DNA of 45,289 nt. Origin: a virus. The notes below the pieces were generated by a model that saw only the letters and a list, made by a program, of their open reading frames with translations, had not been told where the DNA came from and made no database searches. The translations under genes were made by a program, and so were the position numbers. Location of the stretch: positions 1 through 45,289 of IMG/VR virus record IMGVR_UViG_3300006802_000165, one strand, 5' to 3'. Positions 30,132 through 39,100 of the stretch are shown piece by piece. Each line of letters opens with the position of its first letter. The stretch's first letter is position 1.

Positions 30132-30455
30132 ATGTACATTTCACTCAGTGGTAGTTCCCTTAGTTCACTCTCTTCTGCCTTGGAAGAGTATGTCCGAGAC
30201 CATCTCCTTCACTACGAACGCGAGACTTACGACAAGTTGCACGCCCATGAGTTCGGTGGAGAATACGCCACCGATCTTGCCGTGGAAGAAACGGCATCTG
30301 ACATGGCGGAAGAGTTCCACGGCGACATCGAAGCCATCGTTACCGACTACTTCGAACGGAACACTCACTGGCAAGCAGAGGCCCTTGAGAAGTTGGAAGA
30401 TAAGTTGAAAGAAGCCGACGAAGAAGAAGAAGCAAACAAGGAGGACGAAGAATGA
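30132..30455 (+). CDS. Small acidic hypothetical protein
   Basis: Encodes 107 residues from the ATG at 30132 with an excellent GGAGG site. A Ser-rich N-terminus (YISLSGSSLSSLSSALEEYV), then acidic helices (GDIEAIVTDYFERNTHW) and a Glu/Asp/Lys tail. ATGA overlap with the next gene. Such acidic proteins can mimic DNA, but there is no specific evidence. Confidence 0.75.
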   Translation: MYISLSGSSLSSLSSALEEYVRDHLLHYERETYDKLHAHEFGGEYATDLAVEETASDMAEEFHGDIEAIVTDYFERNTHWQAEALEKLEDKLKEADEEEEANKEDEE

Positions 30456-30757
30456 CATGGGATACCGAAAGTGTTCATCCCCCCACTGATGACCCTGACC
30501 CCCAGTGGGAGGCCGCAAAGCGAGCAGATCCCGAAGCCCTGCGGCTGGAGTTGGAATCACTTGCTAGTCTTGTAGACTCAATCGACACCGCCATTCACGC
30601 AATGCAGAGGCAGATCCATGGACTTAGAGACGGACTGGAACAACACTCCTCCCCCCACCCCCAACGGGATTCCGTGGACAAAGAGCATGTCTCGGGAGGG
30701 CTACGAGTATCTTCAAGCGTTCGGGATCAACGCGATCATTCCTCCCCTCCGTTCTAG
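30452..30757 (+). CDS. Small coiled-coil-like hypothetical protein
   Basis: Encodes 101 residues. An acidic Pro-rich start (VHPPTDDPDPQWEAAKR), then a helix DPEALRLELESLASLVDSID and AIHAMQRQIHGLRDGLEQH. The last 45 residues overlap the nuclease gene in another frame and look less natural. The ATGA overlap with the previous gene supports translation. Confidence 0.6.
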   Translation: MTWDTESVHPPTDDPDPQWEAAKRADPEALRLELESLASLVDSIDTAIHAMQRQIHGLRDGLEQHSSPHPQRDSVDKEHVSGGLRVSSSVRDQRDHSSPPF

Positions 30758-31943
30758 TGACTACGGCACCTGCCTGTCAGACCCCTTTGCCTACTTCATG
30801 GCACGACGGCTTGGTGTAGTGCCCGCCGTTAAATGGTCGAAGGCCATGAACCGTGGCACTTGGATGCACCTCAGATTCCAGCACTACCACAGATCTCTGG
30901 CGGACGCCCGTGACCGGATGGAACGGGCACTGGCTGATAGGCTTTCAGAACTTTCTGAAAGTTGCAAAGACGCAGGCATGGTGGGTTCTGCGTTGAGCAA
31001 GATCCTCGAACGCGAGGAGCGTGACATGCGTTCCTCTTTGGCTTGGTATGAAGCAGCACGAGCCCTACCCTGCTTGGACGGCCAGTCGTTCGAAGATGTA
31101 CTTCTCAGCCCCCGCTGGCACCGAATGGGTACCGAGTACCGGCTCGTTACGTCTATCAAGACCGACGACCGGGCTCGGCCTATTCGGTGTATCTGTCAGC
31201 CGGACCTCCTCCTTTACAACAAGGAGGACAACACCGTCTGGATCGTGGACCTGAAGACCACCGCCATTTCCCCCAAGATGCGGTTGGCTAGTGTGCCCAT
31301 CGAATTCCAATGCGAACACTACATGTTTAGTGTCAATGAGTTGCTGAAGACTGGACAAATACAGCAAGCCTTTAAGATCCCTAAAGACGCAACCCTTGGT
31401 GGTATGATGCACCTAGCCATCAGAAAACCAAGCATTGAGTTCGGGATGAAGGACCGAGACTACACGCTGGACATGTCGCCGTTGAAGTCTGGACCCCGCA
31501 AGGGCTTGCCCCGTAACACCAAGATCTACGAGGGCGAACCACGGTTCGACAACTACCTCGACAGATGCGATGACTGGTATCAAGCACGGAAAGACTACAT
31601 CGACAAGGCACCGGAGTGGGCCGAAGATCCACCCGTCAACATTTCAATGACAAAGGCGTCCCTAGTACTTGACCCCGCCATCAACAAACGGTATCGTGAC
31701 CGTGTAAGGCTGGTCCAACACTACGCCCTCTGCAAGCCATACCCAGAGAACTTCCCGATGTCCGATCGGGTCGCCCACATGGGCAGGTTCTCTACCTACT
31801 CCCCCTTCATGCTGTCGCCTGTAGGGGATTGGCCGTCGCTGATTCAGAGCGAGGGCTTCACGCTTCGTCGTCGGGATGATCCCATCCCCGAGGAGGTGGA
31901 GTTTGACGTGATCACGGAACCCGGCTCGGAGTTCGAGGAATGA
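30618..31943 (+). CDS. RecB/Cas4-like PD-(D/E)XK nuclease
   Basis: Encodes 441 residues; GAGG lies about 8 nt before the ATG. The nuclease motifs in order are G80-x3-H84 (MNRGTWMHLRF), D196 (CQPDLLLY), D211-x-K213 (WIVDLKTTA) and Q231-x3-Y235 (EFQCEHYMF). These match the RecB-like nuclease fold, as in phage Cas4-like exonucleases. No Cys cluster of true Cas4 is obvious. It lies upstream of a RecA-like ATPase and an SSB-like protein, suggesting 5' or 3' end resection in recombination. Confidence 0.85.
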   Translation: MDLETDWNNTPPPTPNGIPWTKSMSREGYEYLQAFGINAIIPPLRSSDYGTCLSDPFAYFMARRLGVVPAVKWSKAMNRGTWMHLRFQHYHRSLADARDRMERALADRLSELSESCKDAGMVGSALSKILEREERDMRSSLAWYEAARALPCLDGQSFEDVLLSPRWHRMGTEYRLVTSIKTDDRARPIRCICQPDLLLYNKEDNTVWIVDLKTTAISPKMRLASVPIEFQCEHYMFSVNELLKTGQIQQAFKIPKDATLGGMMHLAIRKPSIEFGMKDRDYTLDMSPLKSGPRKGLPRNTKIYEGEPRFDNYLDRCDDWYQARKDYIDKAPEWAEDPPVNISMTKASLVLDPAINKRYRDRVRLVQHYALCKPYPENFPMSDRVAHMGRFSTYSPFMLSPVGDWPSLIQSEGFTLRRRDDPIPEEVEFDVITEPGSEFEE

Positions 31944-32083
31944 AAGCACGCAACAGCAACAAGAGCAAGTTCACACAGGACGCTCTTTACCGAGCAGCAA
32001 AAGGTACGCATTCCAGTCCCAAAGACCGAACCAAGGCCAAGGCACAGCCGAGACCCGGCTACAAGAAAAGGCCCAAGAAATGA
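31940..32083 (+). CDS. Tiny basic protein (47 residues)
   Basis: MKARNSNKSKFTQDALYRAA, then KGTHSSPKDRTKAK and a KKRPKK tail. ATGA overlaps at both ends place it firmly in the operon between nuclease and wHTH genes. Highly basic; nucleic-acid contact likely. No family recognised. Confidence 0.65.
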   Translation: MKARNSNKSKFTQDALYRAAKGTHSSPKDRTKAKAQPRPGYKKRPKK

Positions 32084-32391
32084 CATCAAAAAGCAGGCAG
32101 GTATCGAACGAGGCATACAGAAACAGTGCGCCCACACGAGTCAAACTGAAGAGCAAGATCCTCGCTCTCCTTAAGGAATCCGCACACACGGATGACCACA
32201 TGGAGCAGTTGCTTGATGCCCCCCACCAATCAGTCTCGTCTACACGGAGACACTTGGTGAAGGACGGGCTGGTCGAAGCAACAGGAGATCTTGAAGTAAC
32301 GAGAAGCGGGCATCGTGCCCAACTCTGGAGACTTACCGAAAGCGGTAAGAAACTCTTTCACCCTTGGAGGAAATACCCCGATGTCGGATGA
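32080..32391 (+). CDS. Winged-helix DNA-binding protein
   Basis: Encodes 103 residues. Residues about 24-85: VKLKSKILALLKESAHTDDH, then SVSSTRRHLVKDGLVEATGD and RAQLWRLTESGKKLF. This is the helix-turn-helix plus wing of MarR/ArsR-like or replication-initiator-like folds, with a TESG-K wing end. ATGA overlap at the start. A regulator or replication accessory protein. Confidence 0.75.
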   Translation: MTSKSRQVSNEAYRNSAPTRVKLKSKILALLKESAHTDDHMEQLLDAPHQSVSSTRRHLVKDGLVEATGDLEVTRSGHRAQLWRLTESGKKLFHPWRKYPDVG

Positions 32392-32731
32392 CACATTCGA
32401 ACAGGACATTGCAGAGGCAGTGATCCGCCCGAAGTTGCAGAGGGTCTGCGAGAACTACGGTGCCCTCAACACGAAGGCGGATCTCCGCAAGGCGTTCATC
32501 GACCAAGAAGGCGTAAGCATGTCGGCTGCCAAGTTTGAAAGTTACCTCAACATGCTCAACATCACCTTCGTGAAGAAGGTTGAGATCAAGGGCCTTTATC
32601 CCGATGCACCGCCCCCGGCAGTGGCCGGGGCGGATGCCTCGGAAGAAGAAGTCGTATTTGATAATGAAGATGTTGAACCGTCAAGGTTCAGAAGCCAGCA
32701 ACGACGTAACGACATGTTCGGATTGGCATGA
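32381..32731 (+). CDS. Hypothetical acidic protein of the recombination operon
   Basis: Encodes 116 residues from the ATG at 32381, with GGAGG about 10 nt upstream; the longer frame from 32315 lies in the wHTH gene. Helical N-terminus (QDIAEAVIRPKLQRVCENYG), DNA-binding-like middle (KAFIDQEGVSMSAAKFESYL) and an acidic tail. Possibly a small HTH-type protein; not recognised. Confidence 0.7.
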   Translation: MSDDTFEQDIAEAVIRPKLQRVCENYGALNTKADLRKAFIDQEGVSMSAAKFESYLNMLNITFVKKVEIKGLYPDAPPPAVAGADASEEEVVFDNEDVEPSRFRSQQRRNDMFGLA

Positions 32732-32760
32732 CTCACACAACTCTTATGAAGGGACAACCG

Positions 32761-33627
32761 ATGGGCTTTACCAAACTCGGTTTCTCAGGACAGCGGATGA
32801 AGTATCCGCTCAACGCATTGTTCGGCATGGTGGTTGGAGAACAGAACACGGGCAAGTCGTACCTGTTCCAGTCCAACCCCGACGCTTTCATCATCAACCT
32901 TGATCTCTCGTCCACCGTGACGCCTGAGTGTCGTGCCACCATCTGGCCCGGCGTTGACGAAAGCGGCCTGCCGATCGACATCGACAACAAGCATCTGGTC
33001 CTGACTTGGGACAAGGTGCTGGAGAAGAAGCAGCAACTCATCGACATGGCAAAGGCTGACGAACCCCGGCCCAAGTGCGTGGTGCTTGACACCATCACGC
33101 CCTGCGTCCGACTTCTCAAGCCGTACATCGCCAAGAAGATGGACCGCTCCTCCTTCGATCAGGCTCACGGCCCAGCCGCCTACGACAAACTCTTCGACGA
33201 GATCCTGTCGTTCGCGTTTGACCTACGCCAAGTAGGTTACGGGGTGTGGTTCATTGCCCACCTCAGCCGTGAGTTTCTGCAAGTCTCCGACGATGGAGCC
33301 AAGCAGGAAGAGTTGACTCTCAATCTCTCGGCAGGCATGGTCCGTCGCCTGACGCCAGCCGTCGAGATGATTGCTCCCGTGTGCTGCGATCGACGCTCCA
33401 CCACAGTGATGGAGAAGAAGATTGTGAAATCCGGCACGAAGGAGATCGAACGGAAGATCCCGAAGGAGCAGATTGTCTACGATCGCAAGTTGGCATTTGA
33501 CGATCCCAGATTCTCCCGTATCATCCGTACCCGTACCACCAACCGTATGCCCAACATCCCTCTGGATCCTGTTGATCCTTGGGGTTCATTCGAGTCCGCG
33601 TTCGATAACGCAAACAAGGAATCCTGA
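32761..33627 (+). CDS. RecA-like (Sak4-type) ATPase
   Basis: Encodes 288 residues from the ATG at 32761 (AAGGGA 8 nt upstream); an ATG at 32728 in an ATGA overlap adds 11 residues and is the alternative. Walker A is GEQNTGKS (26-33), and Walker B is CVVLDTITP. The short RecA core without N- or C-terminal RecA domains is the Sak4-like phage recombinase/annealing helper design. Its neighbours (Cas4-like nuclease before, SSB-like protein after) match known Sak4-SSB modules. Confidence 0.8.
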   Translation: MGFTKLGFSGQRMKYPLNALFGMVVGEQNTGKSYLFQSNPDAFIINLDLSSTVTPECRATIWPGVDESGLPIDIDNKHLVLTWDKVLEKKQQLIDMAKADEPRPKCVVLDTITPCVRLLKPYIAKKMDRSSFDQAHGPAAYDKLFDEILSFAFDLRQVGYGVWFIAHLSREFLQVSDDGAKQEELTLNLSAGMVRRLTPAVEMIAPVCCDRRSTTVMEKKIVKSGTKEIERKIPKEQIVYDRKLAFDDPRFSRIIRTRTTNRMPNIPLDPVDPWGSFESAFDNANKES

Positions 33628-33628
33628 C

Positions 33629-34141
33629 ATGAGTATCAAGCGAGCCGTCTTCGACAACTTCGAGTCCGACTTCAACGAGACTGAGGTCTCGCAGGGCTAC
33701 AACGACTGGTTCCCCGAAGACGGGACCTACGAGTGCCTGATGACCAGCATGGTGCAGGTTGACTGTCCCTTCAAGGAGAAGGACGGCACCACCCACGACG
33801 GCACTCTCATCAAGTTCAACTACCGTCTCCTTCAGGACGACGACCAGCCCGACAACCCCCGCTCCTTCGAGGGTGGTCCCATGGTCTTCCCCGACTGTGG
33901 CAAGGCTGGCCTCAAGACTGACGGCGGTCAGATCCGTGTGGACATCGCCCTCAAGCGGATGAAGCAGACGCTCACCGTGGCCCTCGGCGATGTGCCCTCC
34001 ATGGGTGCTGGCCTGATGCAGATGGAGGAACTCCTTGGTACCGAGGAGATCCCCGTCCTTGTCCGCTGCAAGTCCCGTGAGGGTGGCAACGGCAAGGTCT
34101 ACGGTGAAGAGATGGTTCTCCGTCGCCTCGAAGAGTCCTGA
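33629..34141 (+). CDS. Single-stranded DNA-binding-like protein (DUF669-like)
   Basis: Encodes 170 residues, with AAGGAA about 8 nt before the ATG. GTYECLMTSMVQVDCPFKEK, FNYRLLQDDDQPDNPRSFEG, then EIPVLVRCKSREGGNGKVYG. The OB-like succession of strands (GxYxxxI, LxFxYRLLxDD, VLVRxKxxEGxNGKVY) is that of phage DUF669-like proteins thought to bind ssDNA beside RecA-like ATPases. Codon use is markedly C-ending, consistent with high expression. Confidence 0.75.
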   Translation: MSIKRAVFDNFESDFNETEVSQGYNDWFPEDGTYECLMTSMVQVDCPFKEKDGTTHDGTLIKFNYRLLQDDDQPDNPRSFEGGPMVFPDCGKAGLKTDGGQIRVDIALKRMKQTLTVALGDVPSMGAGLMQMEELLGTEEIPVLVRCKSREGGNGKVYGEEMVLRRLEES

Positions 34142-34155
34142 ACCAATTCAGTCCT

Positions 34156-34199
34156 CTCCCCCCACTAAGACCTCATGGGCCACATAAGGTCGGGGGGAG
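34156..34199. terminator. Two-part hairpin after SSB-like gene
   Basis: CTCCCCCC pairs with GGGGGGAG, and inside it GACCT pairs with AGGTC with a 13-nt loop. It holds a CCCCCCAC copy. There is no T-run; it may protect the 3' end or attenuate. Confidence 0.6.
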
Positions 34200-34220
34200 G
34201 GGGCATTCCTCCTTTCACTG

Positions 34221-34262
34221 GACCCGACGTTGTTTCATCCATGGGCAGCGTCGGGTCTTTTT
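34221..34262 (+). terminator. Rho-independent terminator
   Basis: GACCCGACG (34221-34229) pairs with CGTCGGGTC (34249-34257), 9 bp, with a 19-nt loop and then five T. The stretch 34263-34422 holds no supported gene; it includes an AT-rich GATACTCTATATACC (about 34296-34310) that could belong to a promoter for the next gene. Confidence 0.85.
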
Positions 34263-34422
34263 CGTATTCTCTTGGATGTCCAGTCTGGGACGCTGGATAC
34301 TCTATATACCAAACTAGTCCCCCCACTTCCGGCATGGGGATACCGTTGCCACGGACCCCATGCCTTCATCTCTTTCTCCTTGGCCCTATACTCCTTCCAC
34401 CAAAGGGGTATGGGGCTTTCTT

Positions 34423-34881
34423 ATGGCGGATTCCTTGACAGAAGTCCCTGTGTGGGCTACTCTCACTCCGGCTCGTAAACACGACGGGCTGGATGCGGCT
34501 GTCAGGATCCGCATCACTCAAGACCTCTCGTCAGTACCGCTGCCTCCGTTGGACCTAATGAATCCCTCGCCTCGAGGATTCTGGAGACAAACGGGAACAC
34601 TGAGCGTCATCGGCCCATGGCTGGTGGCAAAGGTCGGGGAAGGCCCCGGACCTGTTGAGAGTCTACGGCGTCCACTCACCGTAGCCTTTAGACAGGTCCG
34701 GGGCTCTCTCAAATTCATAGACCTGATCGTAACTCGAGACCACAAATCAGAACTGGCGGAGTTGATCTCAACACCCCAGTTGCAACGCTTGACCCCCGGT
34801 CGGATACCGGCGGGTATTCGCCACACAGACCCCGACAACTACGAGGTCTGGTTTCCACTAGGAGGACCCGATGCACACTGA
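34423..34881 (+). CDS. Hypothetical protein with internal RNA hairpin
   Basis: Encodes 152 residues from the ATG at 34423 (GGGG about 8 nt upstream). Beta-rich with Arg and Pro (VWATLTPARKHDGLDAAVRI; GFWRQTGTLSVIGPWLVAKV). No family recognised. It follows a terminator, so it has its own promoter or is rarely read. A long perfect hairpin lies inside it at 34643-34704. Confidence 0.65.
   Translation: MADSLTEVPVWATLTPARKHDGLDAAVRIRITQDLSSVPLPPLDLMNPSPRGFWRQTGTLSVIGPWLVAKVGEGPGPVESLRRPLTVAFRQVRGSLKFIDLIVTRDHKSELAELISTPQLQRLTPGRIPAGIRHTDPDNYEVWFPLGGPDAH
34643..34704 (+). repeat. Symmetrical inverted repeat inside a coding region
   Basis: GCCCCGGACCTGT (34643-34655) pairs perfectly with ACAGGTCCGGGGC (34692-34704), 13 bp. 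Inside, CTACGG (34663-34668) pairs with CCGTAG (34679-34684), with 7 nt on both sides between the stems and a 10-nt loop. It could form in RNA or as a cruciform. Confidence 0.7.
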
Positions 34882-35098
34882 CAACATCACATGCGAAGAC
34901 GTTCACATCAGCCCGGCTATGACTAGTCAGGTTTTTCATTGGGAGCATCTCTCACAAGAAACCCGAGACAACATACAAAGTCTCATCAACAATGCGATCG
35001 ACAACGAGATCGCAGATAATCTGTCCCCCGGCTCCGACATCGTGGAGGCGGAGGTCGTCGTTCAAGTCACCATTCACACCCAGATTGCGGAGTATTGA
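34871..35098 (+). CDS. Small acidic hypothetical protein
   Basis: Encodes 75 residues: a helical middle (LSQETRDNIQSLINNAIDNE) and a C-terminal strand (IVEAEVVVQVTIHTQIAEY). ATG overlaps the previous gene by 11 nt, with AGGAGG upstream. It lies 2 nt before the DUF932 gene, so the two are coupled. Unknown function. Confidence 0.7.
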   Translation: MHTDNITCEDVHISPAMTSQVFHWEHLSQETRDNIQSLINNAIDNEIADNLSPGSDIVEAEVVVQVTIHTQIAEY

Positions 35099-35100
35099 AA

Positions 35101-36096
35101 ATGCACGAAATTACCAGTACCGACAACATCGTTCTCCACAAGGAGAAGGCATGGCACGGCCTCGGCACCGTCGTCGAAGAAGCACCCACCCCAGAGGAAG
35201 CACTGAAGATTGCTGACATGGACTGGGTCGTCAACAAGACCATGGGCGTTCGGGGCGGCACCTCCAATGGTGACGTCTTCCACTCGGACAAGTGGGTTCT
35301 CAATGTACGCAGCGACACCAGCGAAGTGCTGGGCTGCGTGTCAGAGAACTTCAGCCCCATCCAGAACAGGGAACTCGCCCACTTCTGCACGGAACTGTCG
35401 ATGGATTCCGTGGTCAAGGTGGAGTCAGCAGGCAGCCTGCTGGGGGGACGCAAGGTCTGGTTCCTGCTGAAGTCGGACACCTTCAACGTCGGACCCAACG
35501 AAGACCCCGTCACCCCCTACATCCTCGTCGCCAACGGCCACGACGGATCGCTGGCTTTCACGGGTATGACGACCTCCGTCCGTGTCGTCTGCAACAACAC
35601 GCTGTCGTGGGCCATGCATGGCAGTGGCAAGGTGTTCTCCTACAAGCACTCTTCAGGTATCTGGGGCAAGTTGCCCGCCGCCAAGGTTGCCATGCGTAAG
35701 GCACTCGTCGGTAGACAGGAGTTCGTGGATGCGTGCCGACACCTCCGCAACGTCAACATGACGCGGGATCAGGTGCAAGCCTTCTTCCTCGACATGTACG
35801 CCAAGGTCGTGGACCCCATCGTCAAGATGAACAGTGCCGAGCGTACTAATGCGGAAGAGTCGGATTGTCGTTACAACAACGCACTCAGCAACATCTACGA
35901 GATCTCGGCGAACTTCGACTACGAGTCGTCGATCGCCGGTGCCACCTACTGGAATGCATTCAATGCTTGCAGTCGCTGGCTTCAGACTCGCGGACGCAAG
36001 GGTGGAGATCACGCCGCCGTCAACAAGGTTCTTGGCAATGCGTCCGAGAACACCAGCAAGGCGTTCAAGTTGGCTCTTGCCGCCGCTGGAAACTGA
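35101..36096 (+). CDS. DUF932 phage/plasmid protein
   Basis: Encodes 331 residues. AWHGLGTVVEEAPTPEEALK near the N-terminus, then LGCVSENFSPIQNRELAHFC, ILVANGHDGSLAFTGMTTSV and RVVCNNTLSWAM. These phrases are the hallmark of DUF932 (TIGR03299-type phage/plasmid proteins). Family length fits, and the biochemical role is unknown. It is the last rightward gene and ends just before the convergent hairpin; C-ending codon use suggests strong expression. Confidence 0.88.
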   Translation: MHEITSTDNIVLHKEKAWHGLGTVVEEAPTPEEALKIADMDWVVNKTMGVRGGTSNGDVFHSDKWVLNVRSDTSEVLGCVSENFSPIQNRELAHFCTELSMDSVVKVESAGSLLGGRKVWFLLKSDTFNVGPNEDPVTPYILVANGHDGSLAFTGMTTSVRVVCNNTLSWAMHGSGKVFSYKHSSGIWGKLPAAKVAMRKALVGRQEFVDACRHLRNVNMTRDQVQAFFLDMYAKVVDPIVKMNSAERTNAEESDCRYNNALSNIYEISANFDYESSIAGATYWNAFNACSRWLQTRGRKGGDHAAVNKVLGNASENTSKAFKLALAAAGN

Positions 36097-36109
36097 TCAC
36101 CTTTCCCAG

Positions 36110-36143
36110 CCCCCTACCCCCTTGCGACCGCAGGGGGTGGGGG
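36110..36143. terminator. Bidirectional terminator-like hairpin at arm convergence
   Basis: CCCCC-T-ACCCCCT (36110-36122) pairs with AGGGGGTGGGGG (36132-36143) with one bulged T. A short T-run (CTTTA) follows on plus. It lies in the 51 bp between the DUF932 stop and the stop of the 1310-residue gene, the only convergent junction of the genome. Confidence 0.75.
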
Positions 36144-36147
36144 TGCT

Positions 36148-39100
36148 TTAGTCAGTCACCACAGAGTACGGATCAAACGCATCAAAGGTCGAAGGTAGGA
36201 CTCTTGCCTTCTGAGCGGTGCTGAGATCTAGTTCTTCTGGGGTGCGGGACTTCAGAGTCTCAAGACGCTCGGCGAGATACGGTCGAGCAACAGGACGGAA
36301 GTCCCTTGGAAGTCTCTGGTACATCCGCTCCTTGAGCGGGACTTCCCTGAGTTGGAGAGCCCTGTCCATCTGGGACTTGTCCACCGAAAGGGGGTACTTG
36401 AACCGCTTCTCGAATGCAGCCTTGATTTGGTTGGCCTTACCCATGTTGTTGGAGAGGACGGCGTCAACATACTTACGGCGTTCGTTAACTACCGCCTGCC
36501 TGTTCTTGACGAGGAAGGAGTTCAACTCCTGATCCGTCTTGAACATGTAAGAGTTCAGGCCGAGGCTGCCCAGAATCGTACGGGGGGCACTCCGATACTC
36601 AAGGAGACTGCCGTCTGAACGGTAGATTGGGACAGTGCCGTTCTCTCGGATGTTGCCCCAGTCAGCAAACTCTCTCTGGATCCCGCCAAGATATCCCTGC
36701 GGGGTGGTGATCCGGGGTGCCATGTTGAGGGCACGAGTAAGAGCAATGCCGCCGGGAACAAAGCGGGGGGCTATGACGCCGAGGAGACTCTGGTCTTCGT
36801 TGGTAAGAGCCTGTGCTGCCTCACGGACAATAGAAAGGGCGGGAGACAGGGGCAGGTTGTATCCCACCTCGGAGTCAGGGGCCAAAAGGAGTGGACCGAC
36901 AATCGTCGAATCCCTCATCGTCTGGGCTGTCAGACCCCTGCTGAGATCCAAGCCAAGGGTGTTCTTGCCCAGTTCATAGACGATGGCACTGGTGCCCATC
37001 ATCCTCATGAAGTCGTGGCCCATCGCGGCAAAGCGACCCTCGGTAGTGAACCCCGTTGCCCCCCACGTTCTTCGACCCTGATCAATCATCGGGGCCGTAT
37101 CCGTCCACGAAGTCAGCGTTCGGATTGGGAACGTAAAGAACTGGCGGACCCAAGGGATCCCGAGGAAACTGCTCTGGAACGCACGCGGGCTGTTGATCAG
37201 GTCAGATCCAAACTGTGTGTTCTGGACCATGTCCTTGACGTTTTCTACAACCTCAATATCTCCGCGATCAGCAGTCCCCTTGACGACCTGAAAGACGCCA
37301 TCCTTGGTGGGTTTGATTCCTTTGATTCGACCAGAAGCCTGCATGGAAGCAAGCATCGCTTCCCCAGTCACCGTCCGGTTGAAGACTTCAGTGTGCGTAA
37401 ACAACTTCAGGGGGAGTTCGCTTGCCCAGAAGCGGAATCCACCCTTCTTGCCTGCACGGTTGAGTGCGGCCTCAGCAGCAAAAGCCTGTTGATCTATGAG
37501 TTCAAAGTCCGTTGCACGGATATCAAGTAGATCAATGCCGTTTGGATACTGCTCGGTAGCAAAGTTTGAAAGCCGGAAATGCTTGGCTCTCAACTGGTCA
37601 ACCTTCATGGGGTCAGGCCGAAGACCCATGCCCATACGCTCTTGGATGTACCCAAAGTACTGTTTGAGTGCATTGCCATAGCCCTTGATCATGGCGGGGG
37701 CACCCATCCACGATTGAGCAAACATCAACGGCTGCATCAGGTTCAGCATCGCCGAACCAAGATTGAATCCAAGGTGAGAACTATAGAGAAGCGTGGTCAG
37801 GCCACGCCCCAATTCAGCACCCTGTGCTTCGCTGAGAGTCATGCCGCCGTAACGACGTAGCGACTGAACGAACTTGGCGGGGATTTCTCCCATGCCTTCC
37901 AGAGCCTTGAACGCCCTGCTGTTCGCCATCATGTCAGCGAGTTCCATCGACCGAAGAGTCGCGTTCTCACTTAGCAGATCCTGCATGGGCTTGTATCCAC
38001 GCATCCGATCAATGAGAGTACCCATGATGTACTCTCTGGCTCTTTCCCCCCCACGACGGCCTGCCTTCTCCGAAGCGTTGGCAATGCCGTCCGTGGCAAA
38101 AGACAGCATTTGATACCGGGTGTTGCCTATCTCCGGCCCACCGAGAACCCGCTTCTCCATCTTTGCCGTAGCAGAGGGCTTCCCCTCCCTCAGCATGAAA
38201 GCCCACTCTTCAGACTTTGCAGCGTTCTTGATGAACTCGTCATCTACTGCATTGTCGATATGCAGGACGACATCGTTTCTCGTTGACTTCAAGTATCGCC
38301 CAAGAGAAGTCTCGAAGTCAAGGTCCATGACCTGACCCCGTCCATTCGGTGCATTCTTAGCAACATTATTTTCGTAGTCAAAACTACGTTTAATGACTTC
38401 ACTAAGCCGTTGGTTTCGACGGCCACCATACTCATCAGCCAAGACAAGAAGATCGTCGGTGTTGTAGAAGGGGTCAGCAAGGTTTCGTTCTTGAGCCCTG
38501 CCCGAGAGAGCGTTTTCTCGGAGTTCCTTGTTCAGGACAATACTGTCTGTCCGGGTCTTCTCGATCTTGCCGCCGACTTCCTCGACGTAAGACCAAACAT
38601 TCCGGGACATGTAATTGTCTAGATCATCGCTGGTTGTACGGACGCTCGTGAGGAGTTCCTTGAATTGATCCAAGGTCATTTTCACGCGACCCTTGTCATC
38701 CGGCGTCATGGCCTCGATGATCTTTTTGTACCCGTCAGCACCGACGTATCCCTGCAACTCCTTGCTCAACACATTGGAGACTTCAGCAGAACTCTTGGCT
38801 CCCTGCGTCGTCGACAAACTCCGGAAGATGCGAAGCAACTTGCCGTCGTCGTACTCCAACCTTCCGGTGGCATCCCAAACGTCTCGCTTGCCGAACATAT
38901 CGACGTAGCGAGTCTTCATCATGTCACGGCTCTGGTCGAGCAGAGGCATGAACCCCTCTTGCCTCAGCCACTTGGCCGCAAGTCCATCGGGATCCAAGGA
39001 CTCCTGACGGATTTCATTGGTGTAGACCTTTAGCGGAGTCTCTCCCGGAACGTAAGACAACTTGTCTGCACGGGTAGCGGACATGGTGACAGCCTTGTCA

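Noticed and set aside
34401-34422. ATG at 34410 as gene start
   Set aside because: It is in a different frame from the supported 152-residue protein and gives no credible product.
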